Below, piece after piece: positions 43,092 through 58,000 of a DNA stretch of 64,000 nt. The notes below the pieces were generated by a model. It was not told where the DNA came from and made no database searches. It saw nothing but the letters and a program-made list of their open reading frames with translations. The stretch comes from Tubiluchus corallicola (taxonomy: Eukaryota > Priapulida > Priapulimorpha > Priapulimorphida > Tubiluchidae), in the NCBI GenBank assembly GCA_030141605.1, contig JAQGDQ010000047.1, forward strand, positions 496,001-560,000, given 5' to 3'. Position numbers and translations under genes: made by a program. Positions within the stretch are counted from its first letter, which is position 1, and each line of letters starts with the position of its first letter.

Positions 43092-46000
43092 GTAAGTTGT
43101 CATACAAGATCTAAAAACTTTGTATTGTCTTTGGATGCTGCTTCGCATTTCTTGAATTCTGAATTTCATGTTTTGGCTTGATCGTGGCGACAGTGCTCAT
43201 TACTCACTGTTACTCAATGTTGATGACCACTCAGTTTTGTTACTTTTGTTTGAGTCGTTTTGTTTATGAATTCTTAGATTAAGTACGAACGAACTCAGCA
43301 GCTTGTCAAAATAATGTCTCCAAATTAAAGTTGATAGCGTTGTGGATTATGGCTTTTCGATCAAATTTAAGGGAATGATCACTATAATCGTCTAGCCGTG
43401 CCTTGAACTGATTCAAAGATCTTGCAAGTCTCATATTTGATGGTAGAGTATTCAAAACCTCAGGTATTGTACACGCGTAAAAGTCAGCATATCGACCTTT
43501 GTGGTGTGTTCTAGGTTATAAAGAATAGGTCCTTCTTGTACAGATCGAGCCTGTACAAGTTGAATAGGAATAAGAGTTCATATCAGAAGCAGTAAAATTT
43601 CTAGGTACATACTTGTACATAACTATCAGTTGGCCTCATAACCAACAATATAACCGATTAAAGTAGTTAAACCACACTTTTCAAGCTGCTCAGAATAAGT
43701 TGACTTCTCTAGGAGGGTGGGTACTTAATGCCCTATGTTGTAAAGCCTCCAATGGATCAATTATATACGCATGAGGTACATTTCAAATGCAACAAGCATA
43801 CTCGAGTTTCGATCTTCGTCTAGTATAAGTCCAACTTTTTAATGATAATAATAATAAGTCTTTTTATAATTATGATCATGAACCACAGCTAACAAATATG
43901 TAGATCCTACATTTTTAAACTCAAGACTTAACTGTCCTGTTACCGTAATAGTGAAAGCAGCAGTATGCAGTTAAATAAATGTGCAACATATGAAAAAGTG
44001 AAACATTGTTTTGCATTTAAATTTTGTCATGTAGGATCAATGCTATCTTGTAAAGTTTGACTTTACTCTTGAAAATTTCTAAGCATTTCTTAACATCTTT
44101 TATTCTTTAGAGCTTCCAGTTCAACTTTATTTTAATTGCCAAAATAGTAACTACATGCATAATGAAGTCCAAGTTTTTTATGGCTTTCTAAGGAATTGAA
44201 ATTACAAGGCATCATATGCATACAAGGATAATTTTGGTTGTTGAACTGAATGGTAACCTAAAATTATAGTAAGTGCATGGATCATACATGTACACTGTAC
44301 ATATGACGTTCGTTGATATAGTTTATTTTAATCGTTCGAGTTATTTAATTTTATGTTTCCGTGAAATGAGAGGATTTCTCAAAGGTTCTATTCAGTATGT
44401 GATATATAATACATGTATAATATACCGTATCTGTATCATTGCAAAGCTTTGTTTCTGCACTGATTTGTTCCTTCATCATCATCATCATCTTTGCAATCAT
44501 CAAAATTTGTACACTTCAGTACTAGACTGTCTTTAAGGTTTATCACACTTTTATGCCAGATTTTTCTAGTTAAAAAATATACAACTACAAACTTTCTGAC
44601 ACATCAAGTGTGTAATTGTTGCCTAACATAGGTGTTTCTTCGTAAATTGAAACTGCTGTCACTATGCATTGCGAGATGTACAAGAACGTTGTAGAAAAAA
44701 ATGTTTTAGACCAAGCTGTAGGAAGGAGCTGCCATGTTTGCTTGTATCATATTACCAGTGGTGGTTTTACTAGTTAGACTTCCATTTTCAATGAATCAAT
44801 CGAGACCAGTTTGACCAGGAACCGCTGCTGAAGCAGCTGCATGAGCTAAAGAAACTGATTTCTGTTTAAAGTTTCATGCTGTTGAACTAATCAGCACTAA
44901 TGACTATTTTATGAAAGGGGGTCGTTAGGGGTTGTCATGTGGAGTCTGTTGCTAGTCTACATAACAGCCAGTCTGTAAAAAAAGGTGTTCAAATGTATTG
45001 CATGCTTAAAAGAAATAAACACCACAAAAGCTAATAAGCTCTAATGTGCATTGATAATTTATTTAGGAAAACCTGAATTTTTATGGTGAACCGACTAATA
45101 CTGTCTGTGAACATGTTAGAAGTTGCAGAACCTTTATTATTGAATGTTTACATCTTTTGGGGAATGTTTTAGTCCATCCAGAAATTCACTCAAGCATCCA
45201 AGTTTATTCTAGTTCATTCTAGTTATCTAAGTTTTAGTTTATTCATGTCAAGCATTGAGTGATGTTATGTTGCATTTCAGTTTTGACACCAGTTTTGGAC
45301 ATTAATTGTATCCTTTGTTTCATTAAGCACAAGAAGTATTGACTACAGCTGAGTGCCAACTGGCTCTTGCATAATTGGATCGCCTAAAAATAATTTTTAC
45401 GCTTTTAGGTCTAAATAATTATTAATTTGAAAGAATCTTGTGTCAATATTTTTTGTTGTCAACGATGTATGATAGTTAAATTTGGTGTGTGAACGTACAG
45501 ACTGTGCATCCCATTTAGCTGATTCTGCCCTGAAAGTTTGTGCAAAGGCACAACACATAAATCTTTCTATGCTGTTTCATGCTTTGTTCTTTGTCTAGAG
45601 CAAGGCTTTCTTATTGTGATTTTTGTAAATCCTAAAAGTCGTCTGCTTGGCAAAAGTATAACACCAGTTCCTCTTTGGAACCTGTTTTCTGATTACACTC
45701 TATAACATTTTGTGTCCACCGTGTACTTGAGTTCTCTCCTGCTACCCAAACATTTTAGATGCATTTTTCCTGGGGCTATGCTGTTACCTGTCTGAGCAGG
45801 TGTATTGGTCAGATGAAAATCGTCCTGTACCATCTACTGTTCAGATTAAAAATGGTTTCTTTAGTTCGTTAGATAGACATTCATTGATTCATCTTGAATA
45901 CTTTTTAAGTTCTTTTATTTTCTTAATAGAGACAAATTTTGTCTGATTGTTGATCTAAAAAAAGTTAAAATATATGGAATACCTTCCATAGTACCTATAT

Positions 46001-49000
46001 TCATTTCTTTAAAGGCCACGGTACGCCACCTGCCCAGTTATTGTAATTGAATTCCCAGAAAGTGTAGTGGAGAATCCATTTATATTACTCTGCTCCAGCG
46101 AAAGGTCTTTGGCACTTGCTTAATTTTTGTACCAGCAAGTGCGTACGTACATCGTATGCATTTGTTGGTACATAAAGTTTTGCTGGAGTGGTACAAAAAT
46201 AACTAGTAATAGTGCGGAACGATTTATCATATCAATACTGCTCAAACAAGAGAGAATATGTCATGCCATCGAAATCTGGTGTGAAAGCTTCTGCGTCTCG
46301 CTTAGCCTGCAATCTTGATGGAGCAGTTTAAGAGCTCAGGCTCCTGCAGCACATCTTGCAAATGCCTCACAAGTCAAAAGCTTATCAGTTGAATAGTGAT
46401 CAATGGTGTGTTTTTTCATTTTAATTTCCGCTCTGTCTCTCAAGATCGCTCCAATGTGTCTGGTGGGTTTAAGAATTCTTGAATTTTAAGGAAATTCAGT
46501 TCACTCGAAAAATTAATCATATTATTCCATGTCACTTGTGTGGTCGTACCTTCGAGGTAGCAGGTTGTACAAGACGTACATTATTTCTTTGATGTATTAA
46601 ATTGTTCTGTAGGCCCCATTGCTACTCGTTGTTTTTGTACCCCCTAGCAAAAGATTATGTACTACCCTGTACCTCATCGCTTATTTGTATGTACTGCTGG
46701 ATACATCCAGCACTGCAAGACGTTGTTGTTGATGAATGTGTAGGATAATGTAATTGTAAAGCCTATTGTAAATGATAATGCTCTGAGACGAAAATAATGA
46801 AGGTATGTAAAATGGTTGAATAATGTGCGGGTACTAATAAAAAATTCTGCTCGGTCAGATTCTTTAGCTTATCCAGCTTTCGTGACGTAGTGCATTCCAA
46901 CTTTTAATGCTTGTGTTAAGACTTAAAAATTCGGGCGGTTATTTTCCTGGAATAACTTGTCGAAATACAAGAAGACGTGTCTGGTTTGGTGTGGCTATAA
47001 AACTTGGAGAAGCGTCGCGTTTCTGACGATTTTCTAGATTAATGTCCCTCACACGATGAATTCATGAAGCGTGTTAAACACTTGCCCTCTTTCGTTTAGC
47101 TACGTTGAATTGAGTAATCTTCTAGAACCGAGAAATGTTTTGACGTTTTGCTAGGCAGGAGAGCTTTGGATATCCGGTGGGCAGTTTTCTAGTTGTTACG
47201 TATTGGTGTTCTATTTTAGAGTAGCTTTTACCTTTTTAGCCTCCACTGTTTCAGTCGTTCATTTGCATCAGTTGTTGTTTTCTAATGTGGCTTTGACCTC
47301 TTGGCTTCTCCGCCCTAATCAATAAATTTCCAAACCCACAAACGGGGCTGTAAACCAGACGGGTCGGGAAGACTTACTTGATTTAACAGTTAAAGTTACG
47401 TTCAAGTAAACAATTATCGCAATTTGTGGTTTTAATTATTTTGTTCAAAGTTCGAAGTCCGGCGGCAGTTTTGCACAATGTCTGTTAAGTTAGTGCGCAT
47501 GCGTGCTGTTATGCTAAATTCTGCTGTCGGGCAGAAAAGCTAATGTAGTCGAAGATCAATACAAACAAATTATTAATTCTTGCGCCATTCAGTCAAGAGC
47601 GGTTTCTGGTCAAGTCACGTGGGACTCGTAGCTATATTGATACAAGAATTAATCAAACGCAAAAGTTCAGTGTACGGGTGGTAAACGTTCATTCATGGCT
47701 CTTTGCGTTGGATAGACAGTAAATTGAGGAAATGACAGTTAAACTAAGCAAAAACCATGCATCAATTGAATTGGCGGTTTGTTTTTAGTGAGCTTTTTGG
47801 CTCCATTAAATGGATATGCATGCAGCTTAGGCCTACTAGAGAATTGGCACGTAAGGTGCAACTAGTCTGTCTATCTGAAAAAAAGTCAGCATGTTCAAGT
47901 ACGACCAATAACCTGGCACGTGAATTCAGTATTTCCAAGCAATTTCAAGAAAAATCCACGAAGGGCATAATATCTTTGGACAACAATTGGTTTAGTGTCG
48001 TTGACAACACCCATCCTATACAAATGTTCTGGCCAGGTACCCGCCTACACCTCGCAAATATTCGTTGTGAAAAATCTTTGGTTTTCTTTCACCTAAAATA
48101 GTTTGTGCAAAATAGTTTTGTCCATAGGTGGAAGAAATATTTGAAGGTAAAAAATAGGGGGTCTTTAATTATTTGGTTTGACTTTATTGACAGTCAACCC
48201 ACCCCATTTTACCATCATTCTGCTTGAACACACTAACCAAACCCTCAAAATAGGGAAGGGTCATTGATGTCCAAAGTCAACTATCCGTATTTTTGGATTT
48301 TGGAGAGCACATAAGCTGGGTATAACAGAACCTTAGTATCGGATATAAGGCATTCAGAATTTAACAGTCAAATTGAAGTTACATTCTAGACGTGACACTG
48401 CAACGTTGCTTTAACCTCATTACCGTAAAATATACGCTATGAACGTAAAATACGTTAATAACAGTATTTCGTACAGCTTACGGCTAGCGTTCAATATGTG
48501 CGCCCCTTCACCATGTGGCAAAAAATTACTCGTCTTTATGTGGCCTGCTTGCCAGCCACATAGCAGATGTGAGGAAAGAGATTGGCAAACATACATCCCC
48601 CATTACAAAGATAGCATTGAAGCACTGCAGTAGCGATCGGATGTGCCGTCTGGAGAGGCTGGATGGGACATTACGTTGAAGTTTGTAACTTTTGTGAATA
48701 AATACTCTGATGGTCCAACAGAACGTAATTTGCTTTTAACACTGATCAGTAATATGCTGTACTGAAAGGAGGAACGATTTCTGTGATAGCCTAATCATAC
48801 GTGAAGTTTTTGCTTCGGACACAATGTCAGAAGCGGTGCAAATAGCCACTGGACCGTTGGTGTTTTCTGTAGATACAGCATGTATTACAAGGACCAACAG
48901 TTTGGGTACGTAAGTAGTTTCTAGGTATTGTTGTAACTAGTTCACTATTTCATTTGTTTACGACGCTGTTCTAAGTTTTTCAGTCATTTAGCAAGTTGGC

Positions 49001-52000
49001 AATACCTAGACTGCTAGACATGCATTATAAATCTAGCATGAACTAGCTATGTAAAAGTCATTGTACTTTAGCTTCATATAGTCAAACTTTTATCTAGTAA
49101 GAAAAGAATGCCTCTTTACTGCCTTAGCCTGCTCCCGAAAGTGAAGTCTGTACTGAAGTCTTTCAATTGTTTGCCATTTGTGACAATTTTTCTTATCTGC
49201 AGTTTATTCCGCACACCATGTAAACGGACAATGTAGTAGGCGGCACATGTACAGTAAACTATTTTTCTTTTAGAAGAAATGAGATTAGCCAGTCCTGTAT
49301 CAATATTTGTCTGGCTTGACAACCACAAAGAAAACGTTTTCCTCCAGAGCTGCATATGCTTGGCTGATATAAAAATATTGGCACAGGCCGAGTTCCTCCC
49401 TGGTGCAAAATAGCTCACTTGTCGTCCTTTTCTGTCTGGTTACTGTGGGGAAAGTGTTTTGTAGTTATAGCCAAAACAGAGGCGTCGTGATTTGAGGATG
49501 CACCCCTGTCGATGGGATGTTTACTCTGTTGTAGAGTGATACCAAATAGTAAAGCATTTTCATCTGTGTAAACATTCACTACAACTGGATAGTCCCTGCG
49601 GTATGTGTGACGGTCTCACTGAGTCTGCACTGCCCCCAGCCCCAAGTCCATTCATAAATTGATATACGCCTACGTAACTGTTGCTCATCTGTGTAATAAT
49701 TGTGTTATTTATTTACATATGTTACAACCTACCTTACAGTCAAACTGTTTTAATTTTGTAGTTATTTAGCAGTAGTTTATGAAGGTCAACCGAATTACAA
49801 AAGGTCCGCACTTCCAACGTAAGTAGTTTGATTCCATAATGCAATCACAGCAAAACAAAGTAGCAATATATCTGACCGATGCAATCTAAGCAAATCCCGA
49901 CATTTTCAAATGATGTTTTCTCTGTTACTACTTTGTCTCCACTTTCAAACCAACTTTATATGTGGCAGCGTCCATCATTACAATAACTGTTTGCGTGTTT
50001 AAAATTTAGATGTAGTTTTAATGTAAACCCCACCCTCCAACAAATTTGAGAAGGTTCTATAAAATGTTAAGATAATACAGTTATTTTTCTAGTAAAGGCT
50101 TGATAAAATAACAGAGTACTGTGAGACTAAGGCTAAGCAAACTGGAAGTTTGTTTCATCTTTTTTCTTACTTCACAAATTTGGAGAATTGCAATGTTCTG
50201 TCGCTATTCGGTTATTATGTATTACGTTTTTGTTGCTATTCAGTTTGCAAGAAATATTTTACGGCGTTTTCTTGTTTGAAGGCTTGTTGAATTGTGATGA
50301 AATAGCATTGCGATTTTTGTTGAACCGTTTCTGTTTCTCCGTTTTTCGTACTCGGAATGGCCTGTATGGAAATTAGAATCGGACTTATTTCCTGCAGTGC
50401 CATTGGAAACAGTGGGCACAAGCTTAGAGCTTTGTCCTCTTTGTCTGCTGCCAAGTATTAGGTTTAGTAACTATTTCCTGGCAATTGGAAAAATTGGTGT
50501 TAAAGACCTTGCTTTGAATATGTTACTAGTCGTGACTAGTGAATGACGGTTTTCTGTGTCGTAAGGTCATATTCTAAGTAGAAAGTGTATACTTTTGAAA
50601 AGTTTCTATAAAATGTTGTGTGTTAATGCATATGATGAAATGCAATTTATCAAATGAATAAATTTATATAAAAAAATTCTCGCAGTCATAGTTATAATCA
50701 ATTAATGATATATTTATGAAACTTGCTACTTTTCTGTTATTCATTTGTAGCTTCGGCCTTTTTAGTTTCTGAATTGCAATTTTTTAAAGGTGTCTTTCAG
50801 TTGTCTATTACACTGGTTATCTCCAAATCGCTTGAGACATTGGCCATTTATTTGCCACAAAATGTAGATAGTATTGGTCTATTGGTAATCGTAGAGGACC
50901 CAGTAATAAAGGCAAGAAAATTGTTAAATTTCACATTAAAAAATTCCACATATATTATTTTGAAACATAATTTTCTTGGTAGAGATGAAATAATTAGAAT
51001 AATTATTTCCCACAGTAGCCCTACCCTAAACATAAATTTTACGTGTGCCATTTTTTTCCTATTTTTCCATTTGTGCCCATTTTGCTGTGCCATTTTCATC
51101 GTGAATAGTACTGTACGTATAATACATAACGTGGGATTAGGGAAGAGTCTGTGATTTTTGTGTCCATAACCCTGTGCGTGTAAAAGGTGCCAAACACGGT
51201 ACCATTATATTAACATAAAAAAATAATTCATTTTTCACGTCAGTTGGAGGTGAGAAAGAGAAATTGCGTTTCTCACACCTTTTCTGTCATATAGTCCTCG
51301 GAAGACCATCAAGGTGATCGTACTTTGTATTCAACTGTACCATAAAAGCTGTTATAAAATTCATTTAGGTTTGCACCGCCTTTGACATGTACTCGTGTGA
51401 GCTCTTAGCTCTGTAGCTGATTCATCAGCTCCCAAAACCTGTGTAGTGGACTGCAGAGTTAGATACAAGCAATGGTTATACAGTTACTTAGCTACTTATC
51501 TCGCATTAATGAACAGGTGAGCTTGTCTCGAGGCCAATTTATCGATAAACTGGCGATAATTGGGGAAGGTGGTCGGTGGGTAATGCTACTGGTACACGAT
51601 TACTCAGCGCTACGAGTTTGCTGTACAAGCGCATTTGTGAACGAAGAATCGTTTATTATCCAACACATTTTTGCGTTCATAGAACGTGAGAATGATTCAG
51701 AAGACTTGTTCAATATGTAGCTGGATAACATCTCAGCTTGTATTTAAAGATCTACTCAAGGCCTTCAAAGTCTTTTGAAGAGGCATTGAATTTACTTTCA
51801 TGTAGAAAATCTTGGTGTAATAGAGGATATAGCATGCATTTTTATCACACTTGTAATAATCAACTTGCACTTTAAACTTGAAAATGAAAACTTTTAAAAG
51901 CATCCCTGTTATGGCCGTTAATGAGATATTTCATTGACAATTTTAGGTTTTTTTGAATTTTCAACCTTTTCGTTGCGCTTGCTTCTAATTTATTAACTGA

Positions 52001-55000
52001 TGTTGTAGAACAGTATCGTGTGTTTGCCACTGTATCTGCCATTGCAGTCCCGAAGGCGTTTTGACTATATCGAATTGATTCCCATCTTCTGTTCTTGAAT
52101 GCAACGCTCTTCTCTTGTATCTGTTTACTTTTGTCTGTAGTCGAACTGTATCCAGCTGTACGCATGGCCGATGCATTTTCTCATAACATCCAGCTGCAGC
52201 ATTCCAACCATCATACTGTATCTTATTACTTAAGACTGTACGCCTGGGAGTGCGTCTCTCGTACATATAATTGTTAGGTAGTAAGCAGTTATTATTGAAA
52301 TAATTATGTAAATTACAACAACAATAAACAACACATAAAAATAATAGGGTTCATTACAAGCAGTAATTAATACAACTATCCTAATGCACAGGTATTAAAC
52401 ATGGTACACGTTGTCAGCATATCAAAAGCGGTTTCAAAAAATGTGCACACAAAAATCCAAAAGACAAAATTCACATAGTAAAAACACTACGTGTACCAGG
52501 CTACCAGCACATCATTCTGCCTGCCTTAACCTAGTGTACAGTTTGCTCCGACTTCAGAAATCTGTGCTTTTATCAGCAACTATCAGTGCCATACGGTAAA
52601 CCATGTCAATTGCTAGGACCTTTGCTATTTTGATAGTCTAAGTTTTTGTCTGCGTTTTTATTTTTTTATTGCACATTTATCAGAAAAAAACGTGCACAGT
52701 GTTAGTTTCACCTTTCAGTGATTGTTTACACCAGTAGGCTATAACCAATATAATCTGCAGCATTGATTTCATAAACAGCTTTTTTTCAGATTTGCCACAG
52801 CCCCCACATCAGATTGGCTGTTTGTTACATCATTGTACATGTGCTAGATAAACAGCTTGGTACGCTGCTGCTCTGCATGCATTCATTCAACTGTGATGTT
52901 AGAATTCTATAGACATCAGCATAAAAAGCAGTAGATGTCATGCATTTACGCCTGACAAAATAATTTACTATAACAGAACGTGAATGTTGACTATGTTGTT
53001 GTGTTGCTGTGTAGGCACTCGGGTCATCTTCTCGGGATGCGTGACATGCAAGAAAATTCTCTTTAAATTGAAATTTTGCTCTAGTCCGTTCTTTCCAAGA
53101 AGACCTGCCAGTGCATGTATACACATTATTTGCTTTGTTCCTAACCGCTTTTTTACTTGATTATTAAATGAAATTTGCGTTTGATATGCAAGCAAGCGGC
53201 CATCGGTAATGCAAAACTTGTGCTCAGTTGATGTTTCTTTTTAACAAGTGCATGCACGCCTGCACGCGTGCGTGTTTTAACCTTCTAGGAAGCGTGGTTT
53301 TATTTTATTCACAGCCTCAGCATGTAGTAAATCTTTCACTCTCTGCGTCCATCCCCTTTTAAATGTTTTATTTACGTCTATGTGTACTATACGAAGCCTT
53401 TTTGAATGCCTCGGAGTCAGCATCATTTATTACATGGGTAATGAAACACGTACCTGTAGATCTTTGTTTGCATTTTCTTTCGAATTCATCAGTATTCTGT
53501 AAAACGATAGATTATATGCATTTTTTGTCGCTGAATGTCAGTTTGGATTTCTCTAGCTTATGCATAATGCGATAACTTTCTGAGTTGAAAAAATCTAAAT
53601 TCCTCTATAGCTTTTTAGTTACTATTCCTGAATCGAGTTAAGAGTTCTAGCTTAGAACATTTCGTCAAGCTTTAGATTTTCTAATCTTTGCAAGTCCCAT
53701 GTAAGTCGAAATACAGCTAGCTTATTTTTAAGGACACTGGCAAGTGGCAGTTGATTTTTAACTCTATTTTGTTCAAGTAGTTTCTGATATGTTTTTATAG
53801 TACTTGGAGTAAACATATTGCACAATCGAGCTGTTTTAGGGTGGACAGGAACAGTAGCCTTTGTCCTGTTAGTTATGAAATCATTGTTACGAGGGTTTCT
53901 TTCTAGACGTCATACCAAGCGCATTCATTTAGCGTTGACAGAAGAGTAACGAACCTGTTTAGAACGGTCTTGATACATGTGTACAAAGCGCTGCCTTTGT
54001 CCTTACGGTTGTGCGTTTACTTTTATTTGATTCGTTATACGTGTGTATGTGTGTGCGTGTGTTTAGCTTATTAGTTAAGGCTAATAACAGCTTATTAGTT
54101 TCTGAAATTCCTGGTGTCATAGACAGATGAGCGTCAGCTCTGTTAACTGCCAAAAGACGGAACTAAAAATTTCTTATCTTTTGTTTTTGTATTTACATAC
54201 ATGTATGTACAGTAGCATAAGAAGATGTTTGGATCTTATCAAGTAGTAACACGATATTGTCAACATTTAGCTTCCCGTCAAACGGCGAATTGATAACAGC
54301 CTCCAAATTAATGCGTTTTTCGCGCACAACGTCGTGCATTTGTGATTTATTGCAGTAGTAAATGTGAAATTGGCTAAAAATTAATGCATTTTAAATTGCA
54401 AATTCTAGCAGGGTTGTAGAGTACGTGCATTCAGCGGAATCAAAAGCCTCTTAAATGTACAGTTCGTGCTGCGCAATTTATTTTACAATTACCGTTAACT
54501 GCAAGACTAACCAGATGAAGGAAAGTTTAGTCTGCCCCGCGTTGTGTGGATGTCATCTGTGTGGAATGCACACGCCTCTCCAACCCAATGGCAAAATGTT
54601 TAATTGTGTAACGTCAGTCCTATCAGAGAGGTATACATCTGAAAGCCTAGACTTTGAAGACAGTTTGAGTTGTCATCACTTTTTCGACAATTCCACCGTC
54701 TTTCGCTTCAGCGTGAGATAGATATTGCAAATAGTGCTCATTAATTCTGTAACATATCGACAAGTGCAGTTCCGTTTCTTCGATTTATAACGTTTTGTCC
54801 TGCGGCTTTTCCAAGACTGCGTCAAAAGTTATTTACTAAGATTATAATATGCGATATACACTATCATGGAATTTGTACTCATTGGTATCTTGCAATTTAA
54901 CGAGGAAGGTTCATTAATGAGATGCTCAGCAATTATTAAGCTGCCTATATGATTGGAGGAGTGCTGAGCAATACCACTACTTTCACACTCCTAGGCCTGC

Positions 55001-58000
55001 CTCGTTATATTTTAAGCACTGGTTATTGACCATTTGACCGTTCTCTAAATGCTGTCATTACGCTGAAGCGTGTACAGTAAGCACACAGTGACTAGCAGCT
55101 GCACCTCAGCAGCAACAAAATGTTTCTGATTATGGTTTTGTTTATTATTGTAAGACTAGGAAACAAGACGGTCTGCAAGCATCCCGTTGAACATGTACGC
55201 TACTTTAACCATTACAAGAAATTTTTTTTACTGAAAGCGCGCATGGCAACACGTGCTCTGACAGCCGCCGCCAATTACATTTTTTTTTAAATTTCAAGAA
55301 AATCAATACCAGTTGACTTTTGTTTCGTCAATCATTTAGCGCTTTCTGAAAATTAAAATGAAAAACTAGTAGAGCCAGAATTTCTTTGAATTACTTGCAC
55401 AGACCGCTGTTAATGAGTTTTATGTGGAACTAAGGACAGATAAGCTAAGAAAATTTACTTATTGTCGATTGCTGTTACGATTGACGATTGTCCATTATTT
55501 ATTGTCGATTGACGATGGCTGAGTGCAAGCACCTAGGTAAGTGTAATATCCCGAAAATGCCTGACTGAAAATTGAAGACAAGAACTAGATTTTTACAATA
55601 AACATTTATTCCCAAAAACCTGCGAGGCTTCTCAGCTGGAACTAAGTCATCGATAAAGTAAAATATATCTATAAATTTTGCATGTTTGAAAACAAATGAC
55701 AGTTGAAATATGACAAATCTGGCAATAAGTTATTCTGAGACATACAGCAAAGGTTCCTGTTTTCAGATTAGAAAATTAAAATTCCTTCTGATAATTTTAC
55801 CTTCTGCCACATTGATTAATGATTGAATTTTATTGATACAGATATTATTGTTTGATTGCATATTATGGCCATTTTAATCTCTGATTGAAATAAATACTGT
55901 TAATTTCGTTAATATTTTGTAAACGCTGTGTGAAACTAGGATATATAACATTTTGATTAGTCACTTCCAAAATTTGTTGCAGACTGACAAAACGACCCGC
56001 TCACCGTGGAGTAATCTGTTTTTATTGTCCTTTTACTGCAGAGTTTTTTAGCGCTTGCGTTACTGCAGACTATATCCTTTTCTCTATTAGTATAACTTTT
56101 TGGGCAGCATTTATATTTGTTATTATGAAATTTAGTGACACACTCACCACCTGTTAATATTTAATATTTCAGAAGAGCTACAAACAGTGTTTTAAATCAT
56201 TATAGCTTATGGCAGGTGTCAGACGATGCTCTTTATGGGTTTTGACTGTATCTAATTAGTATTGCCTCTAGTCTTTCTTTGTCTCCACGCAAAAGCTTTA
56301 ACAAAGCTGCTAAAATCCAAGGTCATGGTGGCATGAATGAAGTGGCCCCTTTTTGTGGGATGTGGGTGGGTGCTACATTATTTGCATGTTTGAGATTAGA
56401 CAGTCGAGCATCAAGATAATATGCAGAGCTTTTTAGACAGCTATGTCGTAACCACTTCAGTCTAGTTAAGTTTACTTCAGTACTTACAATCTAAGTTGTC
56501 TTACAATTTAAGATGATGGTCTATGATCAGCCTCTAGATGATCACTTCTTTATTATTTTAACGTTTTCTCGAAAATAGCTGTTATGCATTCTTCCTTTCC
56601 CAGTAAATAATTTCTAATGTTTTAGATCATTTTATTATAAGTATTTGCTGGCGTGAGACATATTGCAAAATACGAATAAACCTCAGTTAATTTTGAGTCC
56701 GTTTATTTCATGGTTTATGAAATGCAATATTAAACGAGCCTTTTGCACAGCTCTTTGTTAACGATTCGCTGTTTGACTACAGATGTTCTGTCAATTATTT
56801 AAGCTTGTCTGTAAAAGAATTTTTATCGGGAAGGTTTACCCGTAATTTTCATTCAAAGTGTTTCGGCAAGTGTTAGCTTTGCTTAAAAGGCATATCGAAA
56901 TAACTCATTTCTGAATCCCGATGTTTTCCCATGAAAAGCTATTCCTAGTTAATCTCATTCTTATGTCTGACCCGGAAAAGTCTCATGGATTCGCTGAACA
57001 TGCAGCAGATTAATGGTGGCTGCATGGTCAGAGGCTTTCATAATTTCCATGAGTTATGCCATTGCATTTTTTTATTTGACATTTTGACTCTGTCAATAAC
57101 TATGCGAACATTTCGACAAGGAAAGTTACTTAATTGCATCATGTCATGCAGACGAATTCTTGCGGCTAGATCCCAAATTTTAGTGATCCATTAAAGATAC
57201 TATTGGACCGCCGTTTTATCAGTTTTATGAGTCTTGTTTAGCTTCACTTATAGTTAAGTTGGAGGGTTTTCGCAAGCAATAAATTTAAAAATACTTGATG
57301 ATAAGCAGAGCGCGGCTGGTATTATTCTTGGTTATGTGCTGACTCATCGTCACTAAATAAATTCTAGAAGATAATGTCTTGACTTTCGGTCTGTTATAAG
57401 ACAGACCTGACAGCCTTATCCTTATGTCTTTGGTATGAATGCCTTCCTTTGGCATAACATATTGCACCAACTGTCATTGGAAAAACTATGCGAAGTACCT
57501 ATTTACATGACTGTTTGTTACCTCTTTTGTCGAAAGTGACCTAGCTAATGTGCAGACCTGCAATGTTGCTGTACGACGTTATAGTTGTTGTTACTGTACC
57601 TTAGTTGTGTAACCATTTACAATGTCAGAATTTGGATAGCTAGACTAAATTATGCACTTTAGGCAAAATGATTCTTAAAATTGCAGGCATGCAGAATTCT
57701 GAAGTAGATTTATTAATCATCTTTCCGCCGCGCCCAATCACTTCAATTATATTCTTTCTCGTTATACTAATTCTGACAGGCATGTCCTAGTAAAGTAGAT
57801 TATATGCTCGCTGCAGGCAGCGGGGAATGGAGTGTGTAATTTAGGGGTACGACAATTACAGCTAGGAGGAGGCACTTCGTGCGTTGACAGCAGGAGCCGC
57901 GAGTCTCCGAGACGAGATGAATGAACTATTGGATTGGTTATAGTTGCAGTTGATAATGTCTGCATTTGAAGTTTTCAGGACTACTGTAGTACTAATGCAA

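Noticed and set aside
47757-48101. 114-codon plus ATG frame in DIP2 intron 1
   Set aside because: No recognisable similarity, no clear splice context, and not in a phase that would help DIP2.
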